DNA of 64,000 bases from contig NZ_VFNH01000002.1 of assembly GCF_006715485.1 (NCBI RefSeq), forward strand, positions 620,001 to 684,000. Direction: 5' to 3'. The translations under genes were made by a program, and so were the position numbers. The DNA is from Herbaspirillum sp. SJZ107. GTDB lineage: Bacteria; Pseudomonadota; Gammaproteobacteria; Burkholderiales; Burkholderiaceae_D. Shown one piece after another: positions 1 through 9,206 of the stretch; the stretch's first letter is position 1; each line of letters begins with the position of its first letter. The notes under the pieces were generated by a model. The model saw only the letters and a list, made by a program, of their open reading frames with translations, searched no databases and was not told where the DNA came from.

Positions 1-1713
1 GTCAAACGCCTGTGGGCACTCGTCAAACCCTACCGCACGCGCGCTTTCCTGGCGTTGCTGGCGATGGCGCTGACCGCCGTCACCAATCCGCTGCTCGCCA
101 AGGCGCTGGAACTGCTGATGGACGAAGGCTTCCGCGGCAAGCCGGGGTTTTCCCTGTGGTGGATCCCGGGCGTGCTGGTCATGCTGTTCGTGGTGCGCGG
201 CGTCGGCACCTTCGCCACCGCCTATTACAACAGCTGGGTCCTGAGCCGCGTCACCAACGACCTGCGCGCGCAGGCCTTCGACCGCGTGCTGCGCCTGCCG
301 GTGGCGCGCTTCCAGGAAGAATCGACCGGCAAGATCATCAATACCGTGGTCGGCGACGTGCGCCAGGTGGTCGACATGATCAACTCGGTGTTCCTGTCCT
401 TTGTGCGCGACGTGCTGGTCGTGGTCGGCCTGCTCGGTTCGCTGTTGTGGATGAACTGGTGGCTGACCCTGATTGCGATCGTGGTGGTGCCGCTGACGGC
501 GGTGATCGTGCGTACCACCAGCAAGCGCCTGCGCCACCTGAACCGCGAAAACCAGCGCGTGACGGCCGAGATGACGCAAGTCGTCGAGGAAGCCGTGCGC
601 GGCCACCAGGTGGTGCGCGTGTTTTCCGGCGAGGCCCACGAAAACCACCGCTTCTGGCAGCGCAGCGAAGCCATGCGCGGCTTCTGGCAGCGCATGACGG
701 TGGCCTTCGCCGCCACCACCCCGGTGACCCAGATCGCCACCTCGCTGGCGCTGTCGCTGGTGGTGGTGCTGGCACTGCAGGCCGGCATGACCACCGGCGA
801 ATTCACCCGCTTCGTGACCCTGATGCTGATGCTGCTGACGCCGCTGAAGGCACTGGCCGAAGTCAACGGCCCGATGCAGCGCGGCATCGCCGCCGCCGAG
901 ACCGTGTTCGAGCTGGTCGACGCACCGGGCGAGCACGACCCCGGCACCCGCACCCTCGGCCGCGCGCAAGGCCACGTGCGCTTCGAGAACGTCAAGTTCC
1001 GCTACCCGGGCGCGCTGGCGCCGGCGCTGGACGGCGTCACGCTCGACGTCAAGGCGGGCCAGACCATCGCGCTGGTCGGCATGTCGGGCGGCGGCAAGTC
1101 GACCTTCGTGAACCTGGTCACGCGCTTCTACGAACCGGAATCGGGCCGCATCCTGCTCGACGGCGTGCCCTACCAGGACATCAGGATGGCCTCGCTGCGC
1201 GCCCAGCTGGCGCTGGTCAGCCAGAACGTGGTGCTGTTCGACGATACCCTGCGCGCCAACATCGCCTACGGCGCCGAGCGCGTCGACGAGGCACGCCTGA
1301 TGGCGGCGGTGCGCGCGGCGCACCTGAGCGACGTGGTGGAGCGGCTGCCGGAAGGCGTCGACACCCGTATCGGCGAGAACGGCATGCGCCTGTCCGGCGG
1401 CCAGCGCCAGCGCGTGGCGATCGCGCGCGCGATCTACAAGGACGCGCCGATCCTGATCCTCGACGAAGCGACCTCCGCACTCGACAACGAGTCCGAACGC
1501 GCGGTGCAGGCCGCCCTCGACACCCTGATGGCCGGGCGCACCACCTTCGTCATCGCGCACCGCCTGTCGACCATCGAAGGCGCCGACCGCATCGTCGTGA
1601 TGGAACTCGGCCGCATCGTCGAGCAGGGCACGCACGACGAGCTGCTGGCGCTGGGCGGTTCGTACGCCAACCTGTACCGCCTGCAGTTCGCCACCCTGGC
1701 GGAGGAGTCATGA
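1..1713 (+). CDS. msbA: Lipid A export ABC transporter MsbA (5' end cut by window)
   Basis: The reading frame is open from base 1, so the true start lies upstream and only a few N-terminal residues are missing; about 570 residues remain against the usual 580-600. The N-terminal half holds several hydrophobic segments of an ABC exporter membrane domain. The C-terminal nucleotide-binding domain shows Walker A GMSGGGKS, signature LSGGQRQR, Walker B ILILDEATSALD and switch AHRLST. This half-transporter layout fits MsbA, which as a homodimer flips lipid A-core across the inner membrane. The stop is followed after 13 bases by waaF, another LPS gene, which supports MsbA over a generic multidrug exporter. 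The assignment is by family resemblance and context. Confidence 0.88.
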   Translation, partial: VKRLWALVKPYRTRAFLALLAMALTAVTNPLLAKALELLMDEGFRGKPGFSLWWIPGVLVMLFVVRGVGTFATAYYNSWVLSRVTNDLRAQAFDRVLRLPVARFQEESTGKIINTVVGDVRQVVDMINSVFLSFVRDVLVVVGLLGSLLWMNWWLTLIAIVVVPLTAVIVRTTSKRLRHLNRENQRVTAEMTQVVEEAVRGHQVVRVFSGEAHENHRFWQRSEAMRGFWQRMTVAFAATTPVTQIATSLALSLVVVLALQAGMTTGEFTRFVTLMLMLLTPLKALAEVNGPMQRGIAAAETVFELVDAPGEHDPGTRTLGRAQGHVRFENVKFRYPGALAPALDGVTLDVKAGQTIALVGMSGGGKSTFVNLVTRFYEPESGRILLDGVPYQDIRMASLRAQLALVSQNVVLFDDTLRANIAYGAERVDEARLMAAVRAAHLSDVVERLPEGVDTRIGENGMRLSGGQRQRVAIARAIYKDAPILILDEATSALDNESERAVQAALDTLMAGRTTFVIAHRLSTIEGADRIVVMELGRIVEQGTHDELLALGGSYANLYRLQFATLAEES

Positions 1714-1726
1714 ACCGGTCCTGGAT

Positions 1727-2776
1727 ATGGACAATGCGCGCACCCTGGTAATTTCGCCGAACTGGATCGGCGATGTCGTGATGGCGCAGCCGCTGCTGCG
1801 CCTGCTCAAGCGCGCGCGGCCCGAGCGCCCCATCGACGTGCTGGCGCCGCCGCAGGTGGTGCCGGTGTGGCGCCGCATCCAGGAAGCCGACGACATCCTG
1901 GCCACCCCGTTCCGCCACCGCGCCCTGCAGCTGGGCGAGCGCTTGCGCTATGCGCGCCTGCTCAGGCGGCGCGGCTACCGCGATGCCTACGTGCTGCCGA
2001 ATACCCTCAAATATGCATTGATTCCCTGGCTGGCGCGGATTCCGCACCGCATCGGCTACAAGGGCGAATCGCGCTACGGTATCGTCAACGTGATGCACCA
2101 CGACGAACGCCCGCAGCGCGCGATGGTGCCGTTCTACGCGGCGCTGTCGCGCGAACCCGGCCTGCCGCTGCACGATCCGCGCTGGGAAACGATGCGGCCG
2201 CGCCTGGTGGTGGCCGGCGAAGAGACCGAGCGGGTCGCCGCGCGCCTCGCCGTCGACCTGGGGCGGCCGCTGATCGCCTTTGCGCCCGGCGCCGAATTCG
2301 GCAGCGCCAAGCGCTGGCCGCCGGCCTATTACGGCGCGCTGGCACGCCAGGTCGTGCGCGAGCTGCCCGGTGCCCAGATCGCGCTGATGGGATCGCCCAA
2401 CGACCACGACACCTGCAAGCAGGTACAGGCCTGTGCGGGCCAGGCCGGCAGCGGCATGCTCAACCTGTCGGGCCAGACCTCGCTCGACGACGCGATCACG
2501 CTGCTGGCCCAGGCCACCGCAGTGGTCGCCAACGACTCCGGCCTGCTGCACGTGGCCTCGGCGCTGAACCGGCCGGTGGTGGCGCTGTACGGCTCGACCG
2601 ACCCGGACTACGCGCCGCCGCTGTCCGACCTGGCGCGCACGGTGTCGCTGCGGCTGCCGTGCTCGCCGTGCCGCCAGCGCGAATGCCCGCTGGGGCACCA
2701 CGACTGCATGAACAGGATGAGCGTGGAACAGGTGTGGGGAGAGTTGGCGGCGGTGCTGCAGGCCGCCCGCGGCTAG
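1727..2776 (+). CDS. waaF: ADP-heptose:LPS heptosyltransferase II
   Basis: A 349-residue GT9-family glycosyltransferase that adds the second heptose to the LPS inner core on the cytoplasmic side of the inner membrane. The N-terminus has the donor-fold start LVISPNWIGDVVMAQPLL. The C-terminal domain has the characteristic VVANDSGLLHVASAL stretch followed by ALYGSTDP, and a late Cys cluster (CSPCRQRECPLGHHDC), common in WaaF. Length is typical. It follows msbA by 13 bases on the same strand, so co-transcription is likely. Its TAG overlaps the stop codon of the convergent DUF535 gene through a shared CTAG. Confidence 0.9.
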   Translation: MDNARTLVISPNWIGDVVMAQPLLRLLKRARPERPIDVLAPPQVVPVWRRIQEADDILATPFRHRALQLGERLRYARLLRRRGYRDAYVLPNTLKYALIPWLARIPHRIGYKGESRYGIVNVMHHDERPQRAMVPFYAALSREPGLPLHDPRWETMRPRLVVAGEETERVAARLAVDLGRPLIAFAPGAEFGSAKRWPPAYYGALARQVVRELPGAQIALMGSPNDHDTCKQVQACAGQAGSGMLNLSGQTSLDDAITLLAQATAVVANDSGLLHVASALNRPVVALYGSTDPDYAPPLSDLARTVSLRLPCSPCRQRECPLGHHDCMNRMSVEQVWGELAAVLQAARG

Positions 2777-3720
2777 CGCGCGCGCAAGCCTGTGCCGACG
2801 CCATCCGCCAGCTGCATCAGCACTTCGAACCGGCGCCGCGCTTCGGCCCGCTTCTTCGACGGTATCGCTTCCATGTCGGGTGCCGCCAGCGCCGCGCAAT
2901 CGATCTCGTAATCGCCATCGGTCCGTTTGCGGGCGCCCAGTTCTTCCCACAGCCCGTCGTAGTCGGCCAGCACGCGTCCGTTGCGGATCGCCTTGTAGAC
3001 CACGCGGTTGCGGTTCGAGACCAGCAGCACGCGCGCGCAGCCGTAGTCGTGGGCCAGCTGGCGCACCAGGGCGATCATCAGCTGCTTCGGGCGCAAGCCG
3101 TGCAGTTCGCGGGTGGCACTGCGGATCGCTGCGCGCGCATCGTCGGTCTTGCCGCCCTGGATGCAGCCGACGTGGATGTCGGGCACCGGGCCGCCGTCGC
3201 GCGCGGCGATGGTGAAGGCCACCGTGTACAGCGTCTTGCCGTCCTGGACCAGCTGCAGCACCATTTCGCCCTCGCGGTCGAACTCGGTCAGGGTGCGCAG
3301 TTCGATGCGGTAGGGCGGGCCGCTGCGGCCTTGGGCTTCGGCCAGCACGACCGCCGCCAGGCTGGCGCGCGCCGCCACCTGTCCCAGGCCGCGGCGGAAG
3401 ATGAATTCGTAGTGGGCGCGGATCGCCGCCAGCCGACGGCCGGGGCCGAGCGCGTGGCTGCTGTAGGGGCGATAGACCTTGTACAGGAAGCGCGGGCAGC
3501 TGCGCACGTATTCGGAAAACGCAGGATGCGAATTCAGCAGCTGCAGCCATTGGGGCGTCAGGCCGGGGTGCAGGAGGGCGCGCAGCCGGATCTTGCCAAG
3601 TTCCCGCACGAACGCCAGGCGCGGCAAATGCGGCGGTACTGCCGAGCGCAGCGTGACCGAGGGCAGGGCTCGGGCAACCAGACGTTCGGCCCAGCCCGGT
3701 TCATCGCGATACAGTTTCAT
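2773..3720 (-). CDS. DUF535 (VirK/YbjX family) protein
   Basis: A 315-residue protein with DUF535 features: a central KVYRPYSSHAL stretch, a PDIHVGCIQGG segment and a C-terminal VLLVSNRNRVVYKA block. Members such as VirK and YbjX are linked to virulence and to envelope or antimicrobial-peptide stress, but their chemistry is not established. No signal peptide or membrane span is evident. The ATG at 3720 has GGAGAG upstream. The gene converges on waaF and overlaps it by four bases. A set of 10-bp phased GTAAC repeats lies just upstream of its start and is probably its control region. Family is confident; role is not. Confidence 0.8.
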   Translation of the reverse strand: MKLYRDEPGWAERLVARALPSVTLRSAVPPHLPRLAFVRELGKIRLRALLHPGLTPQWLQLLNSHPAFSEYVRSCPRFLYKVYRPYSSHALGPGRRLAAIRAHYEFIFRRGLGQVAARASLAAVVLAEAQGRSGPPYRIELRTLTEFDREGEMVLQLVQDGKTLYTVAFTIAARDGGPVPDIHVGCIQGGKTDDARAAIRSATRELHGLRPKQLMIALVRQLAHDYGCARVLLVSNRNRVVYKAIRNGRVLADYDGLWEELGARKRTDGDYEIDCAALAAPDMEAIPSKKRAEARRRFEVLMQLADGVGTGLRAR

Positions 3721-3750
3721 GCGGGCTCTCCGTCACACAGGTTTCGTTAA

Positions 3751-3775
3751 GTAACGCTATGTAACATAGTGTAAC
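3751..3775. promoter_or_regulatory. Three GTAAC repeats at exact 10-bp spacing
   Basis: GTAAC occurs at 3751, 3761 and 3771, one helical turn apart. The middle part also forms the palindrome CTATGTAACATAG. The tract lies 31-55 bases upstream of the DUF535 start. Same-face direct repeats like this are typical of activator sites bound by response regulators; that function is inferred. Confidence 0.45.
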
Positions 3776-3825
3776 GACGGAGATGCTTGCAGTAAATATA
3801 TTGTTCCGTTACAAAACGGTAATGT

Positions 3826-3863
3826 AGAAAAAACGGCCTGAGTCTTGACAGACCTCAGGCCGG
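3826..3863 (-). terminator. Rho-independent terminator of the glycosidase-SDR gene
   Basis: CGGCCTGAG (3834-3842) pairs with CTCAGGCCG (3854-3862). Read on the minus strand the hairpin is followed by a run of six T (A-run 3828-3833 on plus). It lies 30 bases past the stop of the 3893-6151 gene. Confidence 0.8.
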
Positions 3864-3892
3864 CTGTTGTATTTACAGTAAAAGTAAGGCGG

Positions 3893-6151
3893 TCAGCTTG
3901 CGTAATGCGCCGGTGCCGCTTCTTCCTTCTCGACCGCGCGCTCGCCGACCTCGCGTTCGTTCAGATAACGTCCCAGCGCATCGCCGAAGGACGGCAGCAG
4001 CATGCCGCGCTCGCTCGAGAGCGCGCTGTAGGCCGGGCGCGGGGCAGGCTGGCCGAGCGCATCGTCGCCGACTTCCTCGAGCGTCGCGGGTTCGATGCCG
4101 GCGGCGGCGCAGGCGCGGCGTGCCAGTTCGGCCCAGCTCATGGCTTCGCCATTGGTCAGGTGCCAGACACCGCATTCCTTGTCGATCAGCAGGTCGAGGG
4201 CGACGTTGACCAGGTCCGGCACGTAGGTCGGCGACACCACCTGGTCGGCGCTGGCGGCGAACGGACGGCCGCTGCCGATCGCGTCCAGCGCCTGGCCAAC
4301 GAAGTTGTGCTCATCCCACGGGCCGAAGAAGGCGCTGGTGCGGATGACCAGGGCTTGCGGATCGGAATCGAGTACGCGGCGCTCGGCGTCGGCCTTGCTG
4401 CGGCCGTACACGCCCAGCGGCGACACCCGGTCGGATTCGACATAGGGACGGTCGGTATTGCCGTCGAACACCAGGTCGCTCGAGAAGGTCATCAGGCGCA
4501 CGCCATGGCGGATCGCGGCCAGGGCCAGCACGGTCGGGCCGTGGGTGTTCTCGCGCATGCAACGCTCGGCTTCGCCTTCGGCGTCATCCACGCGCACGTA
4601 GCCGCCGGCATTGATGACGGCCCACGGCTTGTAGCGAACGATTGCGGCTTCGACTGACGCCGGATCGGCGATGTCCATTTCCTGGCGCGTCAGCACGTGG
4701 TAGGCGAGGTTGCGCCGTTCGCAGATGCGGGCGAAGGCGCGGCCCAGCGTGCCGGTGGCGCCTGAGATCAGGATCGGCTGCGGGAAGGTCGAGCGGAAGG
4801 CGCCGCGGTCGTTGATGTCCGCCACCGCGGTGCGGGTGGCGACCGGCTTGGCAAAGAAGCGGCCTGGACGGCGCCACCAGCCCTGGCCCTGCAGCACCGG
4901 GTGCGACAGCGGACGGCCGGTGGCCAGTTCGCGCATCATCGAGGCGACCGCGGTCGGACGCGGCTGCGGGCCGCGCACGTCGAACGGCCCCGGTTCGTAG
5001 TAGCCGCGGCATTCGGTGACCAGGCAGTTCCAGTCGTAGGAGCCGAGCAGGGCCCAGACCGTGACGGCGCGGATGTCGGCGCCGCTCTGCTGCACCTTCT
5101 TGGCGGCGTTCCAGATTTCGAGCAGCCAGCGCATCTGGTCTTCGCGGTTGGCGTCGATGTGGGCTTCGGTGATGGCGATCGGCAGGCCGTAGCGCTCCCA
5201 GGTTTCCTGCAGCAGCGGGCCGATACCCGGCGTCGGCGTGGCCAGCACGCGCGGGCATTCGATGTCGGCGTGCGGCACGCCGCGGTATTGGGTGCGGCGG
5301 TTCTCCGGATAGCGATCGAGGCGGTGGTCGAGCCAGCGTTCGCTGGTCGCATAGTAATTGACGCCCATGATGTCCGGCGGGCAGGCGTTATCCTTGAACC
5401 AGAGCAGTTCTTCGGCGGTCGCTTCGGCTTCGAGCAGGTAGTTCCACAGCGCGTGGTCCTGGTCGATCTTGCCGCACAACATATCCCAGCCGAGCCAACG
5501 GCGTTCATTGAAGAAGTTGGCGAACTCGGCCATTTCCGGCGTGCCGTAGGTGCGCGACAAGTCGTCGGTCTGCACCAGCTTGGCGTCCGGGTTGACCTTG
5601 CGGATCTCGCGCATCGACAGCACGGTCGCCTTGCACTGGACGATCAGGGCGCGGATGAAGGTGGCCTCGCTGTTGCCATGTGGGTACCACACGCCGTTCA
5701 GGCCGGAGAAACGGGCGGTCGTGCAGATTTCATTGACCGGTGTGTAATACTCGACCCAGGGATAGCGGCGCGCCACGGCGCCGGCATATTCGGCCAGCTT
5801 TTCGGGAAAATCTTCGGAGACCAGGCTCGTATGGCGCGGACCGCTGCCATGGTGGACCAGGCCGACGATGGGCGTGACGCCCAGTCGTTGCAGTGCGGGC
5901 AGGCGTTCGTCCGGCCAGGACCAGTCAGCCTTGTCGACGCCGTCAGGCGCGGTGCGTTCCCACAGCACAGGGTAGCGGATCGCACGGATCCCGAGGGACG
6001 CAAAACGTTCGATGTCTTGCAGCCTTTCTGCGTGACCGTTACGGTCCATCTGGGAGAAGTAATTGTCGCGTACGCGATTGACGGTGCATTCGAGGCCGCC
6101 CCACAGCTGGAGCGAAGAGGTTGCTGGCTGGATAGGGTTGTTGAGATTCAT
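3893..6151 (-). CDS. GH1-like glycosidase fused to RmlD-like SDR
   Basis: A 752-residue two-domain protein. Residues about 15-410 look like a family 1 glycoside hydrolase: TPVNE gives the likely acid/base Glu141 and AITEA the likely nucleophile Glu329, although the usual ITENG is altered after the Glu. Residues about 458-740 are an extended SDR/RmlD (dTDP-4-dehydrorhamnose reductase-like) domain with nucleotide motif GATGTLG (464-470), FSSDLVFDG and a YGRSK catalytic Tyr582/Lys586. No signal peptide is seen, so it is probably cytosolic. The ATG at 6151 is chosen because AGGAAG lies upstream; a longer open frame starts at 6226 but lacks this site. A role in making or remodelling a sugar or glycoconjugate is inference. 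Confidence 0.8.
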   Translation of the reverse strand: MNLNNPIQPATSSLQLWGGLECTVNRVRDNYFSQMDRNGHAERLQDIERFASLGIRAIRYPVLWERTAPDGVDKADWSWPDERLPALQRLGVTPIVGLVHHGSGPRHTSLVSEDFPEKLAEYAGAVARRYPWVEYYTPVNEICTTARFSGLNGVWYPHGNSEATFIRALIVQCKATVLSMREIRKVNPDAKLVQTDDLSRTYGTPEMAEFANFFNERRWLGWDMLCGKIDQDHALWNYLLEAEATAEELLWFKDNACPPDIMGVNYYATSERWLDHRLDRYPENRRTQYRGVPHADIECPRVLATPTPGIGPLLQETWERYGLPIAITEAHIDANREDQMRWLLEIWNAAKKVQQSGADIRAVTVWALLGSYDWNCLVTECRGYYEPGPFDVRGPQPRPTAVASMMRELATGRPLSHPVLQGQGWWRRPGRFFAKPVATRTAVADINDRGAFRSTFPQPILISGATGTLGRAFARICERRNLAYHVLTRQEMDIADPASVEAAIVRYKPWAVINAGGYVRVDDAEGEAERCMRENTHGPTVLALAAIRHGVRLMTFSSDLVFDGNTDRPYVESDRVSPLGVYGRSKADAERRVLDSDPQALVIRTSAFFGPWDEHNFVGQALDAIGSGRPFAASADQVVSPTYVPDLVNVALDLLIDKECGVWHLTNGEAMSWAELARRACAAAGIEPATLEEVGDDALGQPAPRPAYSALSSERGMLLPSFGDALGRYLNEREVGERAVEKEEAAPAHYAS

Positions 6152-6375
6152 GAGCGCTTCCTGCGTTTTAAATCGAAGCTTTACCATAGTCGGCTGACAC
6201 TGCTTCTTGTGTGAGCTGCCGAACATATAAACGCGATTTAGGAGAAGTCCTACGTAATGTCGGCATTCGATAAGGAGATTCTATTTCTAATAAGAATTTT
6301 TTCGGCTATCCGGCTTGACAGCTCGGGGCGATGGCCCCATTTCAGTGCAAGATGACAGCGGAAAGGAACAGAAGC

Positions 6376-6612
6376 ATGTATATGGTGTATTGGACGCTGA
6401 TCGGGGACGAGGAAAGCCGGCCCGAAGCGCAAGCCTTCGACACCAGCGAGATGGTCGAAGCGATGAAATTCATGGAAGGTTTGCGCAAGCGCCAGCGCGA
6501 GGGGGAGGGCGTGCGCTTCATCACGATGTGCTCGGAGCATCCGGATGTGGTCGGGCATCCGGGCGTGGATGTGACGGGGCCGGATTACAACTGGAAGAAG
6601 CGGCGCAAGTAA
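6376..6612 (+). CDS. Small conserved-looking protein of unknown function
   Basis: A 78-residue acidic/basic mixed protein beginning MYMVYWTLIGDEE and ending in a basic WKKRRK tail, with a central helix-like MVEAMKFMEGLRKRQREG. No signal peptide, membrane span or known motif is recognised. The ATG at 6376 has AGGAA at 6364-6368, which favours it over an in-frame start at 6331. It stands alone, divergent from the GH1-SDR gene with about 220 bases between the two starts, and it converges on the AMP-ligase gene. Codon use matches neighbouring genes, so it is probably real. Confidence 0.6.
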   Translation: MYMVYWTLIGDEESRPEAQAFDTSEMVEAMKFMEGLRKRQREGEGVRFITMCSEHPDVVGHPGVDVTGPDYNWKKRRK

Positions 6613-6648
6613 TCGTAGCAGCTCAGGTGGACGGCTCTGCCGTCAACC

Positions 6649-8211
6649 CTACGCCAATTCAGCCGCAAGGTCCTTCAAAGCATTTTTCAGGATCTTGCCG
6701 GTAGCCGCGGCCGGCAAGGCTTTCATCAGCACGATCCGCCCGGGCCGCTTATAGGGCGCCAGCCGTTCGGCCGCCCAGGCCTGCAGCTGGTCCACCGTCG
6801 GCGCCTGCCGTGGATCCGGCTGCACGAACGCCACCACCTCCTCGTTGCCGTCCGCCACCGCCTTGCCGACCACGGCCGACTGCGTCACTCCCGGATGCGC
6901 ATTCAGCACCGTCTCCACCTCCAGCGGAAACACGTTGAAGCCGGAGCGGATGATCAGCTCCCTGGTGCGGCCGACGATGAACAGCGCCCCATCCTCCCCG
7001 TGGCGCGCCATGTCGCCGGTATTCAGCCAGCCGCCCGGGCGTAGCGCCGCTGCGGTCAGCAAAGGTTCGCGGTAATAGCCGCGCATCACGTTCGGACCGC
7101 GCACCCACAGTTCGCCGGCCTGCCCATCGGCCAGGTCGCGGCCGGCCTGGTCGACGATGCGCACGTCCACGCCCGGGATCGGCTGGCCGACCGACGTGTC
7201 GGCACGCGGCGCGTCGAGGCGGGTCTGGCTGACCGTCGGCGCGGCTTCGCTCAAGCCATAACCGTTGTGCAGCGGCAGGCCGAGCAGCGCTTCCACGCGG
7301 CGCTTGAGGTCCGGATCGAGCGGCGAGCCGCCGGCGTAGGCAAAGCGCAGCCGCGATGGCAGCCGTGCGTTCCCTGCCAGCTCCAGCAGGCGCGCATACA
7401 TGGCCGGCACGCCCTGCACGATGGTGAGGCCGTCGTCGCGGATCGCGCGCAGCATCGCGTCCGGCGTGAAGCGCGGCGCCAGCTGCAGGCAGGCGCCGGC
7501 GCTCAGGGTCCCCAGCAGTACCGAAGTCAGGCCGTACACGTGCGAGATCGGCAGCACGCCCCAGGCGCGGTCCTGCGGCGCCAGGCCGCGCAGGCGGCTC
7601 GACACACCGGCCACGAACAGCAGGTTCCGATGGCTCAGCATCACGCCCTTGGGCTGGCCGGTGGTGCCGGTGGTATAGACCAGCGCGGCGACCGGTGCGC
7701 CGGCCGCCGGGTCGCCGGCCGCCGGATCGTCATGCACCGGCTCGGGTGCGCAGGCCTCGTTCAGCGGGCCGATCATCACATCCGTATCGGCGGCGAACGA
7801 CGCCCCTGCACGCGCCGCGTGCGCAGCCGCTTCCGCCGACAGCGCCGCCGTGTACAGCGCCAGGCGCGCGCCGCAGTGAAGCTGGATGGCGTCGATCTCG
7901 GGCGCCGACAGGCGCGGGTTCAGGTTGACGATCCAGGCGCCCACGGTCGAGGCGGCAAAGATCAGCGCCACCTGGGCGCTGCAGTTCTCGCTGACCAGCA
8001 GCACGCGGTCGCCGGGCCGCACGCCGCAGCCGCGCAGCAGGGCGGCGTAGCGGTCGATCTCGCCGACCAGCGCCGCGTACGACAGCGTGCGCCCTTGTTC
8101 CGCGGTTCCTTCGATGAGGGCCGGCGCGTCCGGGGTGCGCGCGGCTGCAGCACGCGGGATGGCATCGATGCGTGCCGGCAGGGCTGCCAGTAAGGCCTGT
8201 ACGTCGATCAT
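6649..8211 (-). CDS. Class I AMP-forming acyl-CoA synthetase/ligase
   Basis: An ANL-superfamily enzyme of about 520 residues that activates a carboxylic acid with ATP and usually passes it to CoA. Visible motifs are the P-loop-like VYTTGTTGQPKGVMLSHRN, HNGYGLSEAAP, WLNTGDMARHGEDG, the hinge GRTRELIIRSGFNVFP and the C-terminal catalytic-Lys region PAAATGKILKNAL. The substrate, long- or medium-chain fatty acid or an aromatic acid, cannot be read from sequence. ATG 8211 is preferred over an in-frame GTG at 8229, which lacks a ribosome-binding site. It is divergent from fdhD with about 100 bases between starts and has no obvious pathway partner nearby. Confidence 0.85.
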   Translation of the reverse strand: MIDVQALLAALPARIDAIPRAAAARTPDAPALIEGTAEQGRTLSYAALVGEIDRYAALLRGCGVRPGDRVLLVSENCSAQVALIFAASTVGAWIVNLNPRLSAPEIDAIQLHCGARLALYTAALSAEAAAHAARAGASFAADTDVMIGPLNEACAPEPVHDDPAAGDPAAGAPVAALVYTTGTTGQPKGVMLSHRNLLFVAGVSSRLRGLAPQDRAWGVLPISHVYGLTSVLLGTLSAGACLQLAPRFTPDAMLRAIRDDGLTIVQGVPAMYARLLELAGNARLPSRLRFAYAGGSPLDPDLKRRVEALLGLPLHNGYGLSEAAPTVSQTRLDAPRADTSVGQPIPGVDVRIVDQAGRDLADGQAGELWVRGPNVMRGYYREPLLTAAALRPGGWLNTGDMARHGEDGALFIVGRTRELIIRSGFNVFPLEVETVLNAHPGVTQSAVVGKAVADGNEEVVAFVQPDPRQAPTVDQLQAWAAERLAPYKRPGRIVLMKALPAAATGKILKNALKDLAAELA

Positions 8212-8314
8212 GGAATCCGTCGCTGACACAAAAGGCGCACATCATACGCCTGGGACGGCCACCCGCACACGCATGGTGGCGTCCCGTTTTTGCCAGCCAT
8301 GGCACACTGACAAG

Positions 8315-9205
8315 ATGAAGCGAACCGATTTCTTTGCTGCAGTGCCACATTACCGCCCTGCGATGTCCGCGTCCAGCGCCGGCCTGACCCACGAAGTGGT
8401 GTCCATCGACGAGCGCGGCCGTCCATCCACGCTGCACATCCCGGCCGAGCGCCCGCTGACCGTGTATGTCGACAAGCGCGAACTGGTGACCCTGATGACG
8501 CTGGGCGGCGCGCCCGAGGCGCTGACCCTGGGCTACCTGCGCAACCAGCGCCTGGTGCGCTCGATCGAGGACATCGTCTCGGTGCAGGTCGACTGGTCGG
8601 TGGACGCGGTGGCGGTCGTCACCCGCAACGGCATTGCCGACGTCGAGGCGCGCACCGCGAAAAAAGTGGTGACCACAGGCTGCGGCCAGGGTTCGGTGTT
8701 CGGCGGACTGATGGACGAGGTCGAGACGATCACGCTGCCTGCGGACGCACGCCTGGCGCAGTCGGTGGTCTACCGCATCGTCGATACCATCCGCACCCAG
8801 CAGTCGGTCTATAAACAGGCGGGCTCGGTGCACGGCTGCGCGCTGTTCTCCAACAGCGGCGAGCTGCTGTACTTCGTCGAAGACGTGGGCCGCCACAACG
8901 CGGTCGACGCCATCGCCGGCCTGATGTGGCTGGACGGCGTGGCCGGCGCCGACAAGGTGTTCTACACGACCGGCAGGCTCACGTCCGAAATGGTGATCAA
9001 GGGTGCCCAGATGGGCATCCCCTTCCTGCTGTCGCGCTCCGGCACCACCCAGATGGGACACATGGTGGCCGGGAAGGTCGGCATGTCGCTGCTGGCGCGC
9101 TGCAGCGGCACCCACTTCCTGCTGCTGGCCGGTGCCGAACGGCTGGTGTTCGAGCCGGGGCTGCTGGAACCCCTGAACGCGCCGCGGCGCGTGCCGGTGG
9201 CCTGA
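8315..9205 (+). CDS. fdhD: Formate dehydrogenase sulfurtransferase FdhD
   Basis: FdhD carries sulfur from IscS to the molybdenum/tungsten bis-MGD cofactor and is needed for active formate dehydrogenase. The 296-residue protein shows RPLTVYVDKRELVTLMT, GYLRNQRLV, a VTTGCGQGSVFGG segment (here one Cys rather than the CxxC of the E. coli protein), EDVGRHNAVDA and TSEMVIKGAQMGIPFLLSRS, all typical. Start is ATG 8315; ATG 8363 is possible. It is followed after one base by tungstate transporter genes, implying that metal uptake and cofactor sulfuration are expressed together. No dehydrogenase subunit lies in this window. Confidence 0.92.
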   Translation: MKRTDFFAAVPHYRPAMSASSAGLTHEVVSIDERGRPSTLHIPAERPLTVYVDKRELVTLMTLGGAPEALTLGYLRNQRLVRSIEDIVSVQVDWSVDAVAVVTRNGIADVEARTAKKVVTTGCGQGSVFGGLMDEVETITLPADARLAQSVVYRIVDTIRTQQSVYKQAGSVHGCALFSNSGELLYFVEDVGRHNAVDAIAGLMWLDGVAGADKVFYTTGRLTSEMVIKGAQMGIPFLLSRSGTTQMGHMVAGKVGMSLLARCSGTHFLLLAGAERLVFEPGLLEPLNAPRRVPVA

Positions 9206-9206
9206 G

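Noticed and set aside
4901..6214. A 437-codon open frame on the plus strand
   Set aside because: Antisense to the GH1-SDR fusion, whose catalytic motifs are clear.
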